From an uncultured Chthonomonas sp. (GTDB lineage Bacteria; Armatimonadota; Chthonomonadetes; Chthonomonadales; CAJBBX01): DNA of 53,413 nucleotides. Numbering within the stretch: the first letter of the stretch is position 1; each line of letters begins with the position of its first letter. A program made the translations under genes and the position numbers. Below the pieces are notes generated by a model. The model had not been told where the DNA came from, made no database searches, and saw nothing but the letters and a program-made list of their open reading frames with translations. The stretch is from positions 1 to 53,413 of the forward strand of contig CAISJD010000076.1 of the NCBI GenBank assembly GCA_903885605.1, given 5' to 3'. Of the stretch, positions 7,246-15,903 are shown one piece after another.

Positions 7246-10200
7246 ATGATCCCACGGCGCCTCGCAAGCTGTAGGCCGATCAGGACGGCGGCGTGCCTGG
7301 CCGCGATTGCGCCGCTGCTGCTGCTCGGCGGCATGAGCCGTCGGCAGGCTCCGGCGCGCCTCCCGGCCACCGGGCAGGCCGACTTCAGCATGACCGCGTG
7401 GGTCCGCACCACGCAGGGCGGGGTCATCGTCTCGCGCTCGGCGCAGTCCGGCCCGTGGGCGTGCGGCGGCAAGGCCTGGTTCGTGCGGAACGGCGTGCTG
7501 GGATTCGACACGGGCTGCGTCGCCGTCGTGTCGGGCCGCACGCCGGTGGCCGACGGGCAGTGGCATCGGGTGGGCGTGGCCTATTCGCAGGCCGCCTCCA
7601 CGGCCACGTTCTTCGTCGACGGTCAAGTCGATGCCCAGGCCCCGCTGGGGAGCAACGCCGACGTGGAGGGCGACATCCTGCGGCTGGGCGCCGCCGCACC
7701 GGGGTTGGCAGGGCCCAACGGCTTCGTCGGCGACCTCGACGAAGTGGCCCTCTACTCCCGCGCCCTGAGCCCGGAGGAGATGGCCGGCGCCGACCTGCCG
7801 AAGCCGGACGCCCTCTGGCCGCTGGATGGATCGGGAGCGGAGGCATCCGGCAAGCGAGCCCTGCTGGTGCGGGGCGGCAGCTTCGTGGCCGGGATGCGCG
7901 GCCGGGCGCTGCGCTGCGACGGCGCCACCGAGGCGGCCGATATCGACCCGCTGGTCGAGGCCCGGGCCCGGTTTGGGCTGGTGAACCTCGGCGCCGCGCG
8001 GCTGGCCGTGGCGGATATGCGGAAGGAGTTCGGAACGCGCCTGCCCGGCGGCGCGGCCATGGAGGCTGAACTGGCCGCAGCCGAGCAGAGCGCCCGGAGC
8101 GTGGCGGCCCGCCTCGCGAAGGGCGACGCCGACCTCCTGCCCGAGATCGACCGGCTCCTGGCGCTGCAGCGGTCGGCCCTGCTCGCCAACCCCCTGCTCG
8201 ACGGCGACAAGCTCCTGCTCGTTCGGCGCAGCGGCGGCAACCTGGGCCTGGTTCAGAACTGGGAGAGCAACTCGTCGCTGCCCCGCTCGGGCTTCGACAA
8301 CGAGATCTGCCTCCTCACCGGCCTGCGCGGCGAACCGAAGCTCACCACGCTCTACCGGCCCGACGGCGGGCGCTTCGTGGGAGACCTGGACCTCCACTGG
8401 GACGCCCGGCGGCTCCTCTTCTCCATGCCCGGCGAGGACGGCCGCTGGCAGGTGCACGAGCTGCCGCTGGACGGCTCCGCGCCGCATGCCCTGAGGCTCA
8501 TCGACCAGCCGCAGGTCGACAACTACGACGCATGCTACCTGCCCGACGGCGACGTGCTCTTCACCTCCACGGCGCCCTTCGTGGGCGTTCCCTGCGTCAC
8601 CGGCGCATCGCACGTCTCCAACCTCTACCGCACCGAGAAGGGCGGCATCCGGCGCCTGACGTTCGAGCAGGATCACGACTGGTGCCCCACCGTCATGGCC
8701 GACGGCCGCATCCTCTACCTGCGGTGGGAGTATAGCGATATCCCCCACTTCGCGTCGCGCATCCTCTTCACCATGAACCCGGACGGCACCCAGCAGTCCG
8801 CCCACTACGGAAGCAACTCCTACTGGCCCAACGCGCTCTTCTACGCCCGGCCCATCCCCGGCAGCGCGACGCAGTTCGCCGCCATCGTCGGCGGGCACCA
8901 CGACGTGCCGCGCATGGGCGAGCTGACCCTCTTCGACACCGCGCTGGGCCGGCACGAGGCCGCGGGAGCAGTGCAGCGCATCCCCGGCCGAGGCAAGAAG
9001 GTCGAGCCCATCCTGCGCGATGAGCTGGTGGCTCCGAGCTGGCCCAAGTTCCTCCATCCCTGGCCGCTCAGCGCCAAGTACTACATCGTGGCCGCCAAGC
9101 CCACGCCCTCCTCGCTCTGGGGCATCTACCTGGCCGATGTCTTCGACAACCTGACGCTCATCGCCGAGGTCCCCGGCGGCGCGCTTCTGGAGCCGATCCC
9201 CGTGGAGCCGCGCCCAATGCCGCCGGCCATCCCCGCGCGGACCCGCCCCGGCGCCGCCGACGCCGATGTGAGCATCACCGACATCTATCGCGGCCCCGGC
9301 CTGGTCGGCGTGCCCCGAGGGACCGTGAAGCAGCTGCGGCTCTTCACCTACCAGTTCGCCTACCACGGCATGGGCGGGCAGATCAACCGCGTGGGGCTCG
9401 ACGGGCCCTGGGACGTCAAGCGCATCCTGGGCACCGTGCCCGTGGCGGCCGACGGTTCGGCGCACTTCACCGTGCCGGCCAACACGCCCATCTCCATGCA
9501 GCCGCTGGACGCCGAGGGCAAGGCCCTGCAGCTCATGCGGAGCTGGATGACCGCCATGCCCGGCGAGCGCGTCCACTGCACAGGCTGCCACGAGCCGCAG
9601 AACGCCGCCGGCATCAACCGCCCCGCCGCACGCGCCTACCGGGCCCCGGACAAGATCCGCCCCTGGTACGGCCCGGCACGGGGCTTCAGCTTCCGGCGCG
9701 AGGTGCAGCCGGTGCTCGACCGTTACTGCGTGAGTTGCCACGGCGGCCGCCCCGGAGCTTCGGCGCCCAATCTGGCCGATGCGCCGGATGTCGGCGCGCC
9801 GGGCTCCGATGCGGGCTACCGCGACGGCTCGCACTTCCCGCCCTCCTACCTGGCCCTGCGCTCCTACGTGCGCGGCCATACCATCGAGAGCGACCTCCAC
9901 ACGCTCACGCCCGGCGAGTTCCACGCCGACACCACGCGGCTCGTTCGGATGCTCGAGGGCGGCCACGCCGGCGTCCGCCTCAGCCGCGAGGCGTGGGACC
10001 GGATCATCACCTGGATCGACCTGAACACGCCCGCCCACGGCAGCTGGCGCGAGATCGTGGGCGACGCCAAGGTGAACGCCCAGCGCGCCCTGCGGCGGCG
10101 CATGGACGCCCTCTACGCAGGCGTTGACGCCGACCCCGAGGCCGACGCCGACCTGCCGCCGGCAAAGCTGGGCAAGGGCGGCACAGCGGTCGCACCGTCG

Positions 10201-11028
10201 GCGCCCGCCGTCGCTAGTACGCCACTGAAGCGGCCCGCGGCCATGACCGCGCGCCCGGTGCGCGTCTCGCCCTGGCCGGGACTGACGCTGGAGATGGTGC
10301 GCCTGACGCCCGCGGGAGGCCGCGGAGGGTTCCTGATCGGCGCATGTGAGATCACCAACGCCCAGTTCGCCGCCTTCAACCCGCGCCACGACAGCCGCCT
10401 GGAGACCGGCGACTTCCTCCAGTTCGCCGAGCGCGAGCGGGGATACCCGGTGAACGGACCCACGCAGCCGGTCTGCCGGGTCTCCTGGAGCGAGGCGCAG
10501 GCCTTCTGCCGCCGCCTCAGCGCCCGTACGGGACGCAGGTGGAGCCTGCCCACATCGGCGCAATGGGAGCAGGCGTGCCGGGCGGGCGGGACCTCCGCCA
10601 TGAGCTGGGGGCCGTGCGACGCCGACTTCGGCGCATGGGCCAACCTGGCCGACGCCTGCCTGCGGGCGGTGGACACCTTCGGCTGGGGCCTCCCCTCCGG
10701 CGCGATCTCGCCCTACCGCAAGGCGGTGGAGCGCGTGAACGACAGCCATCGCGTGACGGCGCCCGTGCGGTCCTACCGGCCCAACGCCTGGGGCCTCTAC
10801 GACATGCAGGGCAACGTGGCCGAGTGGCTGCAGGATGCACTGCCCGGCTCCGGCGGGAGGCGGCTTGCGGCCGGCGGCTCCTGGGCCGACCTGCCCGACG
10901 AGGCCCGGATCGGCTCGTACCGACGCCACCCCGCGTGGCAGCGCGTCTTCGACGTGGGCTTCCGCGTCGTCTGCGAACCCCCCCCGGCGACCGCCCGAGG
11001 CGGCGCACACAGGAGCGACACCCGATGA
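7246..11028 (+). CDS. LamG / HzsA-like / dihaem cytochrome c / FGE-sulfatase domain fusion protein
   Basis: This 1260-residue exported protein carries a signal peptide or anchor at about 12-30. A LamG/concanavalin-like domain follows (about 40-190: FSMTAWVRT, DGQWHRVGVAYS, GFVGDLDEVALYSRAL). A long beta-propeller region (about 330-760) resembles the hydrazine synthase alpha-subunit middle domain family. Two c-type haem sites follow, CTGCH at 778-782 and CVSCH at 828-832. The C-terminus (about 1005-1250) is a formylglycine-generating-enzyme-like (FGE-sulfatase/SUMF1) domain with EITNAQFAAF, PVCRVSW, WSLPTSAQWEQACRAG and GNVAEW. Hydrazine synthesis is not implied: the HzsA-like fold is widespread in planctomycete-type proteins. 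The stop overlaps the next start (ATGATGA). Confidence 0.85.
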   Translation: MIPRRLASCRPIRTAACLAAIAPLLLLGGMSRRQAPARLPATGQADFSMTAWVRTTQGGVIVSRSAQSGPWACGGKAWFVRNGVLGFDTGCVAVVSGRTPVADGQWHRVGVAYSQAASTATFFVDGQVDAQAPLGSNADVEGDILRLGAAAPGLAGPNGFVGDLDEVALYSRALSPEEMAGADLPKPDALWPLDGSGAEASGKRALLVRGGSFVAGMRGRALRCDGATEAADIDPLVEARARFGLVNLGAARLAVADMRKEFGTRLPGGAAMEAELAAAEQSARSVAARLAKGDADLLPEIDRLLALQRSALLANPLLDGDKLLLVRRSGGNLGLVQNWESNSSLPRSGFDNEICLLTGLRGEPKLTTLYRPDGGRFVGDLDLHWDARRLLFSMPGEDGRWQVHELPLDGSAPHALRLIDQPQVDNYDACYLPDGDVLFTSTAPFVGVPCVTGASHVSNLYRTEKGGIRRLTFEQDHDWCPTVMADGRILYLRWEYSDIPHFASRILFTMNPDGTQQSAHYGSNSYWPNALFYARPIPGSATQFAAIVGGHHDVPRMGELTLFDTALGRHEAAGAVQRIPGRGKKVEPILRDELVAPSWPKFLHPWPLSAKYYIVAAKPTPSSLWGIYLADVFDNLTLIAEVPGGALLEPIPVEPRPMPPAIPARTRPGAADADVSITDIYRGPGLVGVPRGTVKQLRLFTYQFAYHGMGGQINRVGLDGPWDVKRILGTVPVAADGSAHFTVPANTPISMQPLDAEGKALQLMRSWMTAMPGERVHCTGCHEPQNAAGINRPAARAYRAPDKIRPWYGPARGFSFRREVQPVLDRYCVSCHGGRPGASAPNLADAPDVGAPGSDAGYRDGSHFPPSYLALRSYVRGHTIESDLHTLTPGEFHADTTRLVRMLEGGHAGVRLSREAWDRIITWIDLNTPAHGSWREIVGDAKVNAQRALRRRMDALYAGVDADPEADADLPPAKLGKGGTAVAPSAPAVASTPLKRPAAMTARPVRVSPWPGLTLEMVRLTPAGGRGGFLIGACEITNAQFAAFNPRHDSRLETGDFLQFAERERGYPVNGPTQPVCRVSWSEAQAFCRRLSARTGRRWSLPTSAQWEQACRAGGTSAMSWGPCDADFGAWANLADACLRAVDTFGWGLPSGAISPYRKAVERVNDSHRVTAPVRSYRPNAWGLYDMQGNVAEWLQDALPGSGGRRLAAGGSWADLPDEARIGSYRRHPAWQRVFDVGFRVVCEPPPATARGGAHRSDTR

Positions 11029-12035
11029 TGACATCCCGAGAGCGGGTACTGCGTACGCTGGAGCTTCGGTCGCCGGACAGGGCGCCGAGGCAGCTCTGGG
11101 CGCTGCCCTGGGCTGTGGACCACCACTCCGACGCGCTGGACGCCCTGCGCCGCGACTTCCCCGACGACATCAGCGGCGTCTCGGGCCACTGGAGCGAGAT
11201 GCCCGCCACATCCGGCAACCCCTACGAGATCGGCACCTACGTCGACGACTGGGGCAGCGTCTTCACGAACATCCAGAAGGGCGTCATCGGTGAGGTGAAA
11301 GACCCCCTCATCGCCGACTGGCATACCGACGTGCCCAAGGTCCACATCCCCACCGAGTGGCTCACCGTAGACCGCGAGGCCGTGAACCGCGACTGCGCCG
11401 CCACCACAGCCTTCACTATGGCCGGTGCCTGCCCCAGGCCCTTCGAGCAGCTCCAGTTCCTGCGAGGCACCGAGAACCTCTACATCGACCTGATGGAGCA
11501 GCCCGCCGAGATGGTGGGCTTCCTTGCCTCCATGCACAGCTACTACTGCGAACTGCTGGAGGCCTGGGCCGCCACGGACGTGGACGCCCTCATGATGATG
11601 GACGACTGGGGCACCCAGCGCACGCTGCTGCTGAGCCCGAAGCTCTGGAGGGCAGTCTTCAAGCCGCTCTACCGCGACTACATCGAGATCGCGCACCGCG
11701 CCGGCAAGAAGATGTTCATGCACTCCGACGGGCACATCCTCTCGGTGATCCCGGACCTGATCGAGCTGGGCCTCGACGCCGTGAACTCGCAGATCTTCTG
11801 CATGGGCATCCAGGAGCTGGCGCCCTACGCGGGCCAGATCACCTTCTGGGGCGAGGTCGACCGCCAGCACCTGCTCCCCTCGGCCACCACGCAGGAGATC
11901 GACGCGGCTGTCCGCAGCGTCCACGCAACCCTCTGGCGCAACGGCGGCTGCATCGCGCAGTGCGAGTTCGGAGCAGGCGCCCGCCCGGAGAACGTGCGGC
12001 AGGTCTTCGAGACCTGGGACCAGGTGACGGCCTGA
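11025..12035 (+). CDS. Uroporphyrinogen decarboxylase-family protein (MtaA/corrinoid methyltransferase type)
   Basis: The 336-residue protein opens MMTSRERVLRTLELRSPDRAPRQLW, here seen as TSRERVLRTLE...SPDRAP, the N-terminus characteristic of UroD-family methyltransferases rather than haem-pathway HemE. Family blocks include MMMDDWGTQRTLLLSP, KKMFMHSDGHI, GLDAVN and FWGEVDRQHLLP. Members act in the cytoplasm on methyl-corrinoid or related C1 substrates, or on unknown small molecules. The start is fixed by AGGAG at 11011-11015 and by the overlap with the preceding stop; the second ATG (11028) is also possible. The same frame stays open far upstream inside the previous gene, but that is an antiframe artefact. 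No corrinoid protein is encoded nearby, so the substrate is unknown. Confidence 0.85.
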   Translation: MMTSRERVLRTLELRSPDRAPRQLWALPWAVDHHSDALDALRRDFPDDISGVSGHWSEMPATSGNPYEIGTYVDDWGSVFTNIQKGVIGEVKDPLIADWHTDVPKVHIPTEWLTVDREAVNRDCAATTAFTMAGACPRPFEQLQFLRGTENLYIDLMEQPAEMVGFLASMHSYYCELLEAWAATDVDALMMMDDWGTQRTLLLSPKLWRAVFKPLYRDYIEIAHRAGKKMFMHSDGHILSVIPDLIELGLDAVNSQIFCMGIQELAPYAGQITFWGEVDRQHLLPSATTQEIDAAVRSVHATLWRNGGCIAQCEFGAGARPENVRQVFETWDQVTA

Positions 12036-12050
12036 GGCCACGCCCTCTGC

Positions 12051-12109
12051 CGCGTTGGCCGCGTTGACGATGGGGCCCTTGTAGGGGCGGGTTTCAAACC
12101 CGCCCCTAC
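12051..12109. repeat. Composite repeat block A (microsatellite plus 31-bp palindrome)
   Basis: The block starts with the CGCGTTGGCC microrepeat and a GACGATGGGG spacer and ends in a near-perfect palindrome (12080-12110). The palindrome has 15-bp arms TGTAGGGGCGGGTTT / AAACCCGCCCCTACA around one base. The same block recurs at 12234-12291. The palindrome could also terminate the UroD gene, which stops 45 bp upstream. Confidence 0.8.
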
Positions 12110-12146
12110 AGGCGGCGGTCAGGTCTGCTGCCCGATCGCGTTTGCG

Positions 12147-12260
12147 GCGTTGGCCGCGTTGGCCGCGTTGGCCGCGTTGGCCGCGTTGACGATGGGGCCG
12201 CGTTGGCCGCGTTGGCCGCGTTGACGATGGGGCCGCGTTGGCCGCGTTGACGATGGGGCC
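12147..12260. repeat. 9-bp tandem array GCGTTGGCC with interspersed GACGATGGGG units
   Basis: Units of GCGTTGGCC occur as runs of four, two and one, each run closed by GCGTTGACGATGGGGCC. This gives a higher-order pattern of shrinking length. It is non-coding and lies between two convergent genes. Confidence 0.85.
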
Positions 12261-12291
12261 CTGCAGGGGCGGGTTTGAAACCCGCCCCTAC
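12234..12291. repeat. Composite repeat block B
   Basis: This is a direct repeat of block A with one base deleted and a few changes; it ends in a palindrome with 12-bp perfect arms (AGGGGCGGGTTT / AAACCCGCCCCT, 12265-12289). It lies 22 bp beyond the stop of the convergent thioredoxin gene and may also end that transcript. Confidence 0.8.
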
Positions 12292-12313
12292 GCCGCCATC
12301 ATCCCGTCACATC

Positions 12314-13405
12314 TCAGCGCTTCCACTCCTTCAACTTGGCCTCAAGCTCTTTGGCCATCTCCGGCGGGTAGGAGGCGCCGGGCTTCTTCAGGAGGGCTAC
12401 GGCCTGGGTCTGGGTGCTGATGGCCTGGGCCTTGTTACCGGACTTGAAGTAGGCGACCGCCAGCGTGTCGAGGATCATCGGGTCGCCGTTCTTGCTCACC
12501 TGGGCCGCGCGCTTGGCGATGGAGAGGGCCAGCGGGTAGTTGCGGGTCTTCAGGGGGCTCTGCTCGTCGACCATGGGCCAGGCCAACTGGTTCAGCATCT
12601 GCGCGTCGCCGCTGAAGAGGCCCGTGCTGAGCTGCTTCGCGAAGGCGTACATGGCCTTCTCGTCGGAGCGCATGAGCACCATGAACTTGGTCATGCTCAG
12701 GTTCTGCTTCATGTCCGGGTTCTCGGCGATGATCTTGTCGATGGCGACGACGGCGCCTTTGTAGTCCTGCTTGTTCAGGGCGGCCATCATGGGGGCCATC
12801 ACCTGGCTCTGCTTGCGCTCGGCGGCTTCGCGCTTCTCACGCTCGGCGGCGGCGGCCGTGGGGTTGAACGTGCCCGCGAGGACCTGGTCGAGCACCTTGT
12901 CGAGGCCGTCCATGGGGTGGCCGATCCAGGCGATCTTGCCCGTGCCGTCCACCACGAAGGCCGACGGGATGCCGTTCTGGCCGGCGGCGGTCATCCAGGT
13001 CTTGGCCATGGTCTTCTCGGGGCCGTCGACGGCCACGTTGTAGTCCATCTTGTCGCCCATCTCTTTGACGAACTGGTCGACCTTCTCCATGTAGGCCGTG
13101 TCCGCATCGTTGGCCTGGCGCTCCCAGACGCTGACGCCGACGAAGGTGACCTTGCCCGCCAGCTTCTTGGCCATCTCGGTCAGGTGCGGGATCGTCGTCT
13201 TGCAGGGGCCGCACCAGGTGGCCCAGAACTCGACGACGTAGGTCTTCCCCGCGGCAAACGACGAGACCTCGGAGCCCTTCACCCACTTGGCCACCTTGAT
13301 GGCCGGGGCCGGGTCGAGCACCTTCAGTGCAGGCGTCTGAGCCGACGCTGCGACCCCTCCGACAACCACTGCAGCCGCCAGGGCCGCAAGCGTACGCACT
13401 CGCAT
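12314..13405 (-). CDS. Exported TlpA/ResA-like thioredoxin protein with helical repeat C-terminus
   Basis: The 363-residue product has a signal peptide (residues 1-22, ASA cleavage) and a thioredoxin fold with the redox motif W-C65-G-P-C68 in VEFWATWCGPCKTT, followed by GIPSAFVVDGTGKIAWIGHP, which contains the cis-Pro. This matches TlpA/AhpC-TSA-type periplasmic thiol-disulfide reductases. Residues about 200-363 are Ala/Lys/Gln-rich helices resembling TPR-type repeats (LALSIAKRAAQ, MILDTLAVAYFKSGN), an arrangement common in planctomycete and armatimonad proteins. The start is set by AAGGAG six bases upstream of ATG. It is divergent from glycerate kinase and probably monocistronic. Confidence 0.9.
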   Translation of the reverse strand: MRVRTLAALAAAVVVGGVAASAQTPALKVLDPAPAIKVAKWVKGSEVSSFAAGKTYVVEFWATWCGPCKTTIPHLTEMAKKLAGKVTFVGVSVWERQANDADTAYMEKVDQFVKEMGDKMDYNVAVDGPEKTMAKTWMTAAGQNGIPSAFVVDGTGKIAWIGHPMDGLDKVLDQVLAGTFNPTAAAAEREKREAAERKQSQVMAPMMAALNKQDYKGAVVAIDKIIAENPDMKQNLSMTKFMVLMRSDEKAMYAFAKQLSTGLFSGDAQMLNQLAWPMVDEQSPLKTRNYPLALSIAKRAAQVSKNGDPMILDTLAVAYFKSGNKAQAISTQTQAVALLKKPGASYPPEMAKELEAKLKEWKR

Positions 13406-13520
13406 CGTATTCTCCTTGGATCGGTCCGCACTACCGGGCGCGGAGCCCATTGCGTTATACTCCACGCGGCGGCACGGCGTGCCCACGGGCGCGCAGACGG
13501 GGCCGGACCGGGGGAGCCCA

Positions 13521-14843
13521 TTGCAGATTCTAGGCGGCGCAACCAGCCCCGCGGCCCAACTGGCCCGGGCGATCACCGCTCGCACGCTGGACGAGGTCCA
13601 GGGCGAGCGCCTCACCGGGCGATCTATCGGGCTGGAGGGCGCCCTGCTTCGGCTGGGTCCGCACGCCACCTCGCTCAACGAGATCGGCTGCATCCGCGCC
13701 GTGGCGATCGGCAAGGCGGCCGTGGGAATGGCGCGGGCTGTCGGCGAAGCGCTGGGCGGCCGTCTCGACCTGGGCCTCGCGGTGACGAAGCTCGGCGCGG
13801 GCGAGGCCGTGGAGGGCTTCACGGTGCTGGAGGCCGCGCACCCCACGCCCGACGCGACGTCGCTGTCGGCAGGCATCGCCGTGGCCGATGCCGTGGCCGG
13901 CTCACGCCCCGGCGACCTGACGCTCTGCCTCCTCTCCGGCGGCGCCTCGGCCCTCGCCGAACTGCCCGCCGAGGGAATGAGCCTGGAGGAGCTGTCGCAC
14001 CTCACCACGGCGCTCCTGCGAAGCGGCGCGCCCATCGGAGAGCTCAACGCCGTGCGCGGCTGCCTCTCGCGCCTGAAGTGCGGCGGCCTGGCGCGCCTCG
14101 CCGCTCCAGCGCAGGTGGTCTGCCTGGTCCTCTCGGACGTCCTCGGCAATCCGCTGGAGGTCATAGGCTCCGGGCCCTGCGTCGACGCCGCGCCGGACCG
14201 CCGGGCCGCCCGCGACGTCCTCCACAAGCGGGGCCTGTGGGACGCCTGTCCACCATCGGTGCGAGCGTGCCTGGAGCAGGCGCCGGGCGCCGCATCCGCC
14301 CCGGTCGAGGCCCGCCACGTCATCGTCGGCGACATCGACACGGCGATACGGGCCGCATCGGAGGCTGCGCGAGGCCTGGGGCTACGGCCGCTCGTCGTAA
14401 CAAACCGCCTCCAGGGCCCGGCCGACGAGGCGGGCAGGCTCCTTGGCGCGCTGGCGCTGGAGCTGCGCGACGCGGCAAGCGGCGGCGGCCACGACTGCCT
14501 GATCCTGGGCGGCGAGACCACGGTGACCGTGCGCGGATCGGGCCTCGGTGGCCGGTGCCAGGTCGCAGCCGCCGTTGCGGCCCAGGCGCTGCGCGGCACG
14601 GAGGGAATTTCGGTGCTGGCGGCGGGCACCGACGGTACCGATGGACCCACCGACGCGGCGGGTGGCCTCATCGACGGCCGGACCGCCCTGCTCGCCGAGG
14701 AACAGGGCCTCGACCTCGAGCGGTACCTGTCCGAGAGCGACAGCTACCACTGGCTTCAGGGCGCGGGCGGCCTAATCCGGACCGGGCCCACGCACAGCAA
14801 CGTCAACGACCTCCACCTCGTGGTGGCCACCCGGAGGCGTTGA
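13521..14843 (+). CDS. Glycerate 2-kinase (GckA/MOFRL type)
   Basis: This 440-residue cytoplasmic kinase phosphorylates D-glycerate to 2-phosphoglycerate, feeding serine, glyoxylate or sugar-acid breakdown into glycolysis. It has the DUF4147 N-terminal half (AVAIGKAAVGMARAVGE; LCLLSGGASALAELP; LSDVLGNPLEVIGSGPC) and the MOFRL C-terminal half (LILGGETTVTV; VLAAGTDGTDGPTDAAGG; THSNVNDL). I chose TTG at 13521 because GGGGGA lies five bases upstream and the family N-terminal helix follows at once. The frame remains open upstream to 13416, but that stretch overlaps the divergent promoter region and looks non-coding. No other glycerate-pathway gene is adjacent. Confidence 0.88.
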   Translation: MQILGGATSPAAQLARAITARTLDEVQGERLTGRSIGLEGALLRLGPHATSLNEIGCIRAVAIGKAAVGMARAVGEALGGRLDLGLAVTKLGAGEAVEGFTVLEAAHPTPDATSLSAGIAVADAVAGSRPGDLTLCLLSGGASALAELPAEGMSLEELSHLTTALLRSGAPIGELNAVRGCLSRLKCGGLARLAAPAQVVCLVLSDVLGNPLEVIGSGPCVDAAPDRRAARDVLHKRGLWDACPPSVRACLEQAPGAASAPVEARHVIVGDIDTAIRAASEAARGLGLRPLVVTNRLQGPADEAGRLLGALALELRDAASGGGHDCLILGGETTVTVRGSGLGGRCQVAAAVAAQALRGTEGISVLAAGTDGTDGPTDAAGGLIDGRTALLAEEQGLDLERYLSESDSYHWLQGAGGLIRTGPTHSNVNDLHLVVATRRR

Positions 14844-14892
14844 GCGGTAAGCTACACCCATCGGCGGCGCCTGCCGCACCCAGAGGAAACCC

Positions 14893-15903
14893 ATGAGCGA
14901 AACACGGCCGGACCCCGGCATCATCTTCAGCCTCTCCACCGCCTACTGGGCCTCCGCCTGCCTGCTGGGCGCCAACGAGCTGGGCCTCTTCGGGGCGCTA
15001 GCCGCCGGGCCGGCCACATCGGGCGAGGCCGCGCAGAGGGTCGGCGCCGACGCGCGGGCCTGCGAGATGCTGCTGGACGCCCTGGCCGGCCATGGGTTGC
15101 TCGCCAAGTCCGACGGCCGCTACGCGCTGACGCCCGCCTCACGGGCCTACCTCGCACCGGGGTCGCCGGCATACCTCGGCAGCGCGCTGAAGTGGAGCCA
15201 GGACCAGTACGGCGCCTTCGGCCGCCTGGCCGAGACCGTCCGCACGGGCCGCCCCGCCGTAGCGCCCGAGCTCCACCTGGGAGCCGATGAGGAGCAGACG
15301 CGCGCCTTCGTGCTGGGAATGCACGAGCGGGCGCTGGGCGTGGCCCGCGGGGTGGTCCCCTTCATCCACCTCGGCGGCGCAACGGAGCTGCTGGACGTGG
15401 GCGGCGGGCCGGGCACCTACTCGGCGCTGCTGGCCCAGGCCGACCCCGCGCTGCGCAGCACCGTTCTGGACCTGCCGGCGGTCGTCGCCATCGCTGCGGA
15501 GGTGATCGCGGCGGTGGGGCTGCACGACCGAGTGGGGGTGCGGGGCGGCGACGCCACCTCGGGCGAGTACGGCGAAGCGGCCTACGACGCGGTGCTCTTT
15601 TCCGGCGTGCTGCACCAGATGGCGCCCGCCACCATCGCCCGCATGTTCGCCGGCGCCTTCCGCGCGCTGCGCCCCGGCGGCCGGGTCATCGTCTCGGACA
15701 TGATGCTGGGCGACGACAAGACTGAGCCCGCCTTCTCCACGCTCTTCTCGGTGCTGATGCTGCTCACCAGCGCCGAGGGCGCCGTCTTCGCCGAGGGCGA
15801 GTGCGCGGCGTGGCTGGCCGAAGCGGGGCTCACCGACGTGGCCGTGCGCCGGTTGCCCCCGCCCCTGCCCTACAGCGTGGTATCGGCCCGCAAGCCGGGC
15901 TAA
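14893..15903 (+). CDS. SAM-dependent O-methyltransferase with winged-helix dimerisation domain
   Basis: The 336-residue protein has the two-domain layout of the hydroxyindole/caffeate-type O-methyltransferases (Methyltransf_2). The N-terminal winged helix (about 10-90: ELGLFGALAAGPATSGEAAQ, MLLDALAGHGLL) supports dimerisation and substrate binding. The Rossmann domain shows motif I LLDVGGGPGTYS (residues about 165-176), DLPAVV, FSGVLHQM and LRPGGRVIVSDMML. AGAGGAAA nine bases upstream supports the ATG. The stop TAA overlaps the stop of convergent argJ (shared CTAA at 15900-15903). Substrate is unknown; no biosynthetic cluster surrounds it. Confidence 0.85.
   Translation: MSETRPDPGIIFSLSTAYWASACLLGANELGLFGALAAGPATSGEAAQRVGADARACEMLLDALAGHGLLAKSDGRYALTPASRAYLAPGSPAYLGSALKWSQDQYGAFGRLAETVRTGRPAVAPELHLGADEEQTRAFVLGMHERALGVARGVVPFIHLGGATELLDVGGGPGTYSALLAQADPALRSTVLDLPAVVAIAAEVIAAVGLHDRVGVRGGDATSGEYGEAAYDAVLFSGVLHQMAPATIARMFAGAFRALRPGGRVIVSDMMLGDDKTEPAFSTLFSVLMLLTSAEGAVFAEGECAAWLAEAGLTDVAVRRLPPPLPYSVVSARKPG

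Noticed and set aside
5129-7267. Minus-strand open frame opposite the TIM-barrel gene
   Set aside because: No recognisable domain, repetitive His/Arg/Gly/Val composition, no ribosome site; consistent with GC-driven antisense openness.
10539-11024. Upstream extension of the UroD-family frame
   Set aside because: It overlaps the FGE-like domain of the preceding gene out of frame; AGGAG and the family N-terminus place the start at 11025.
7246-11028. Hydrazine synthase and anammox metabolism
   Set aside because: The HzsA-like fold is common in non-anammox bacteria; no HzsB/C partners or other anammox genes are here, and the fusion to LamG and FGE domains differs.
6961-11034. Very long minus-strand open frame (1357 codons) opposite the LamG/HzsA fusion gene
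   Set aside because: It is a high-GC antisense shadow: the product is Ala/Gly/Val/Arg/His-rich with no domain, while the plus strand has clear haem, LamG and FGE motifs.
12147-12260. CRISPR array
   Set aside because: Units are only 9 bp with no unique spacers and no cas genes are near; it is a simple tandem repeat.
13456-13461. TATACT as a -10 box for glycerate kinase
   Set aside because: No acceptable -35 element lies 16-18 bp upstream, so the evidence is too weak.
12275-14896. Plus-strand frame of 873 codons across the thioredoxin and glycerate kinase genes
   Set aside because: It runs antisense through the thioredoxin gene and out of frame through glycerate kinase, both of which have diagnostic motifs; its composition is low-complexity.
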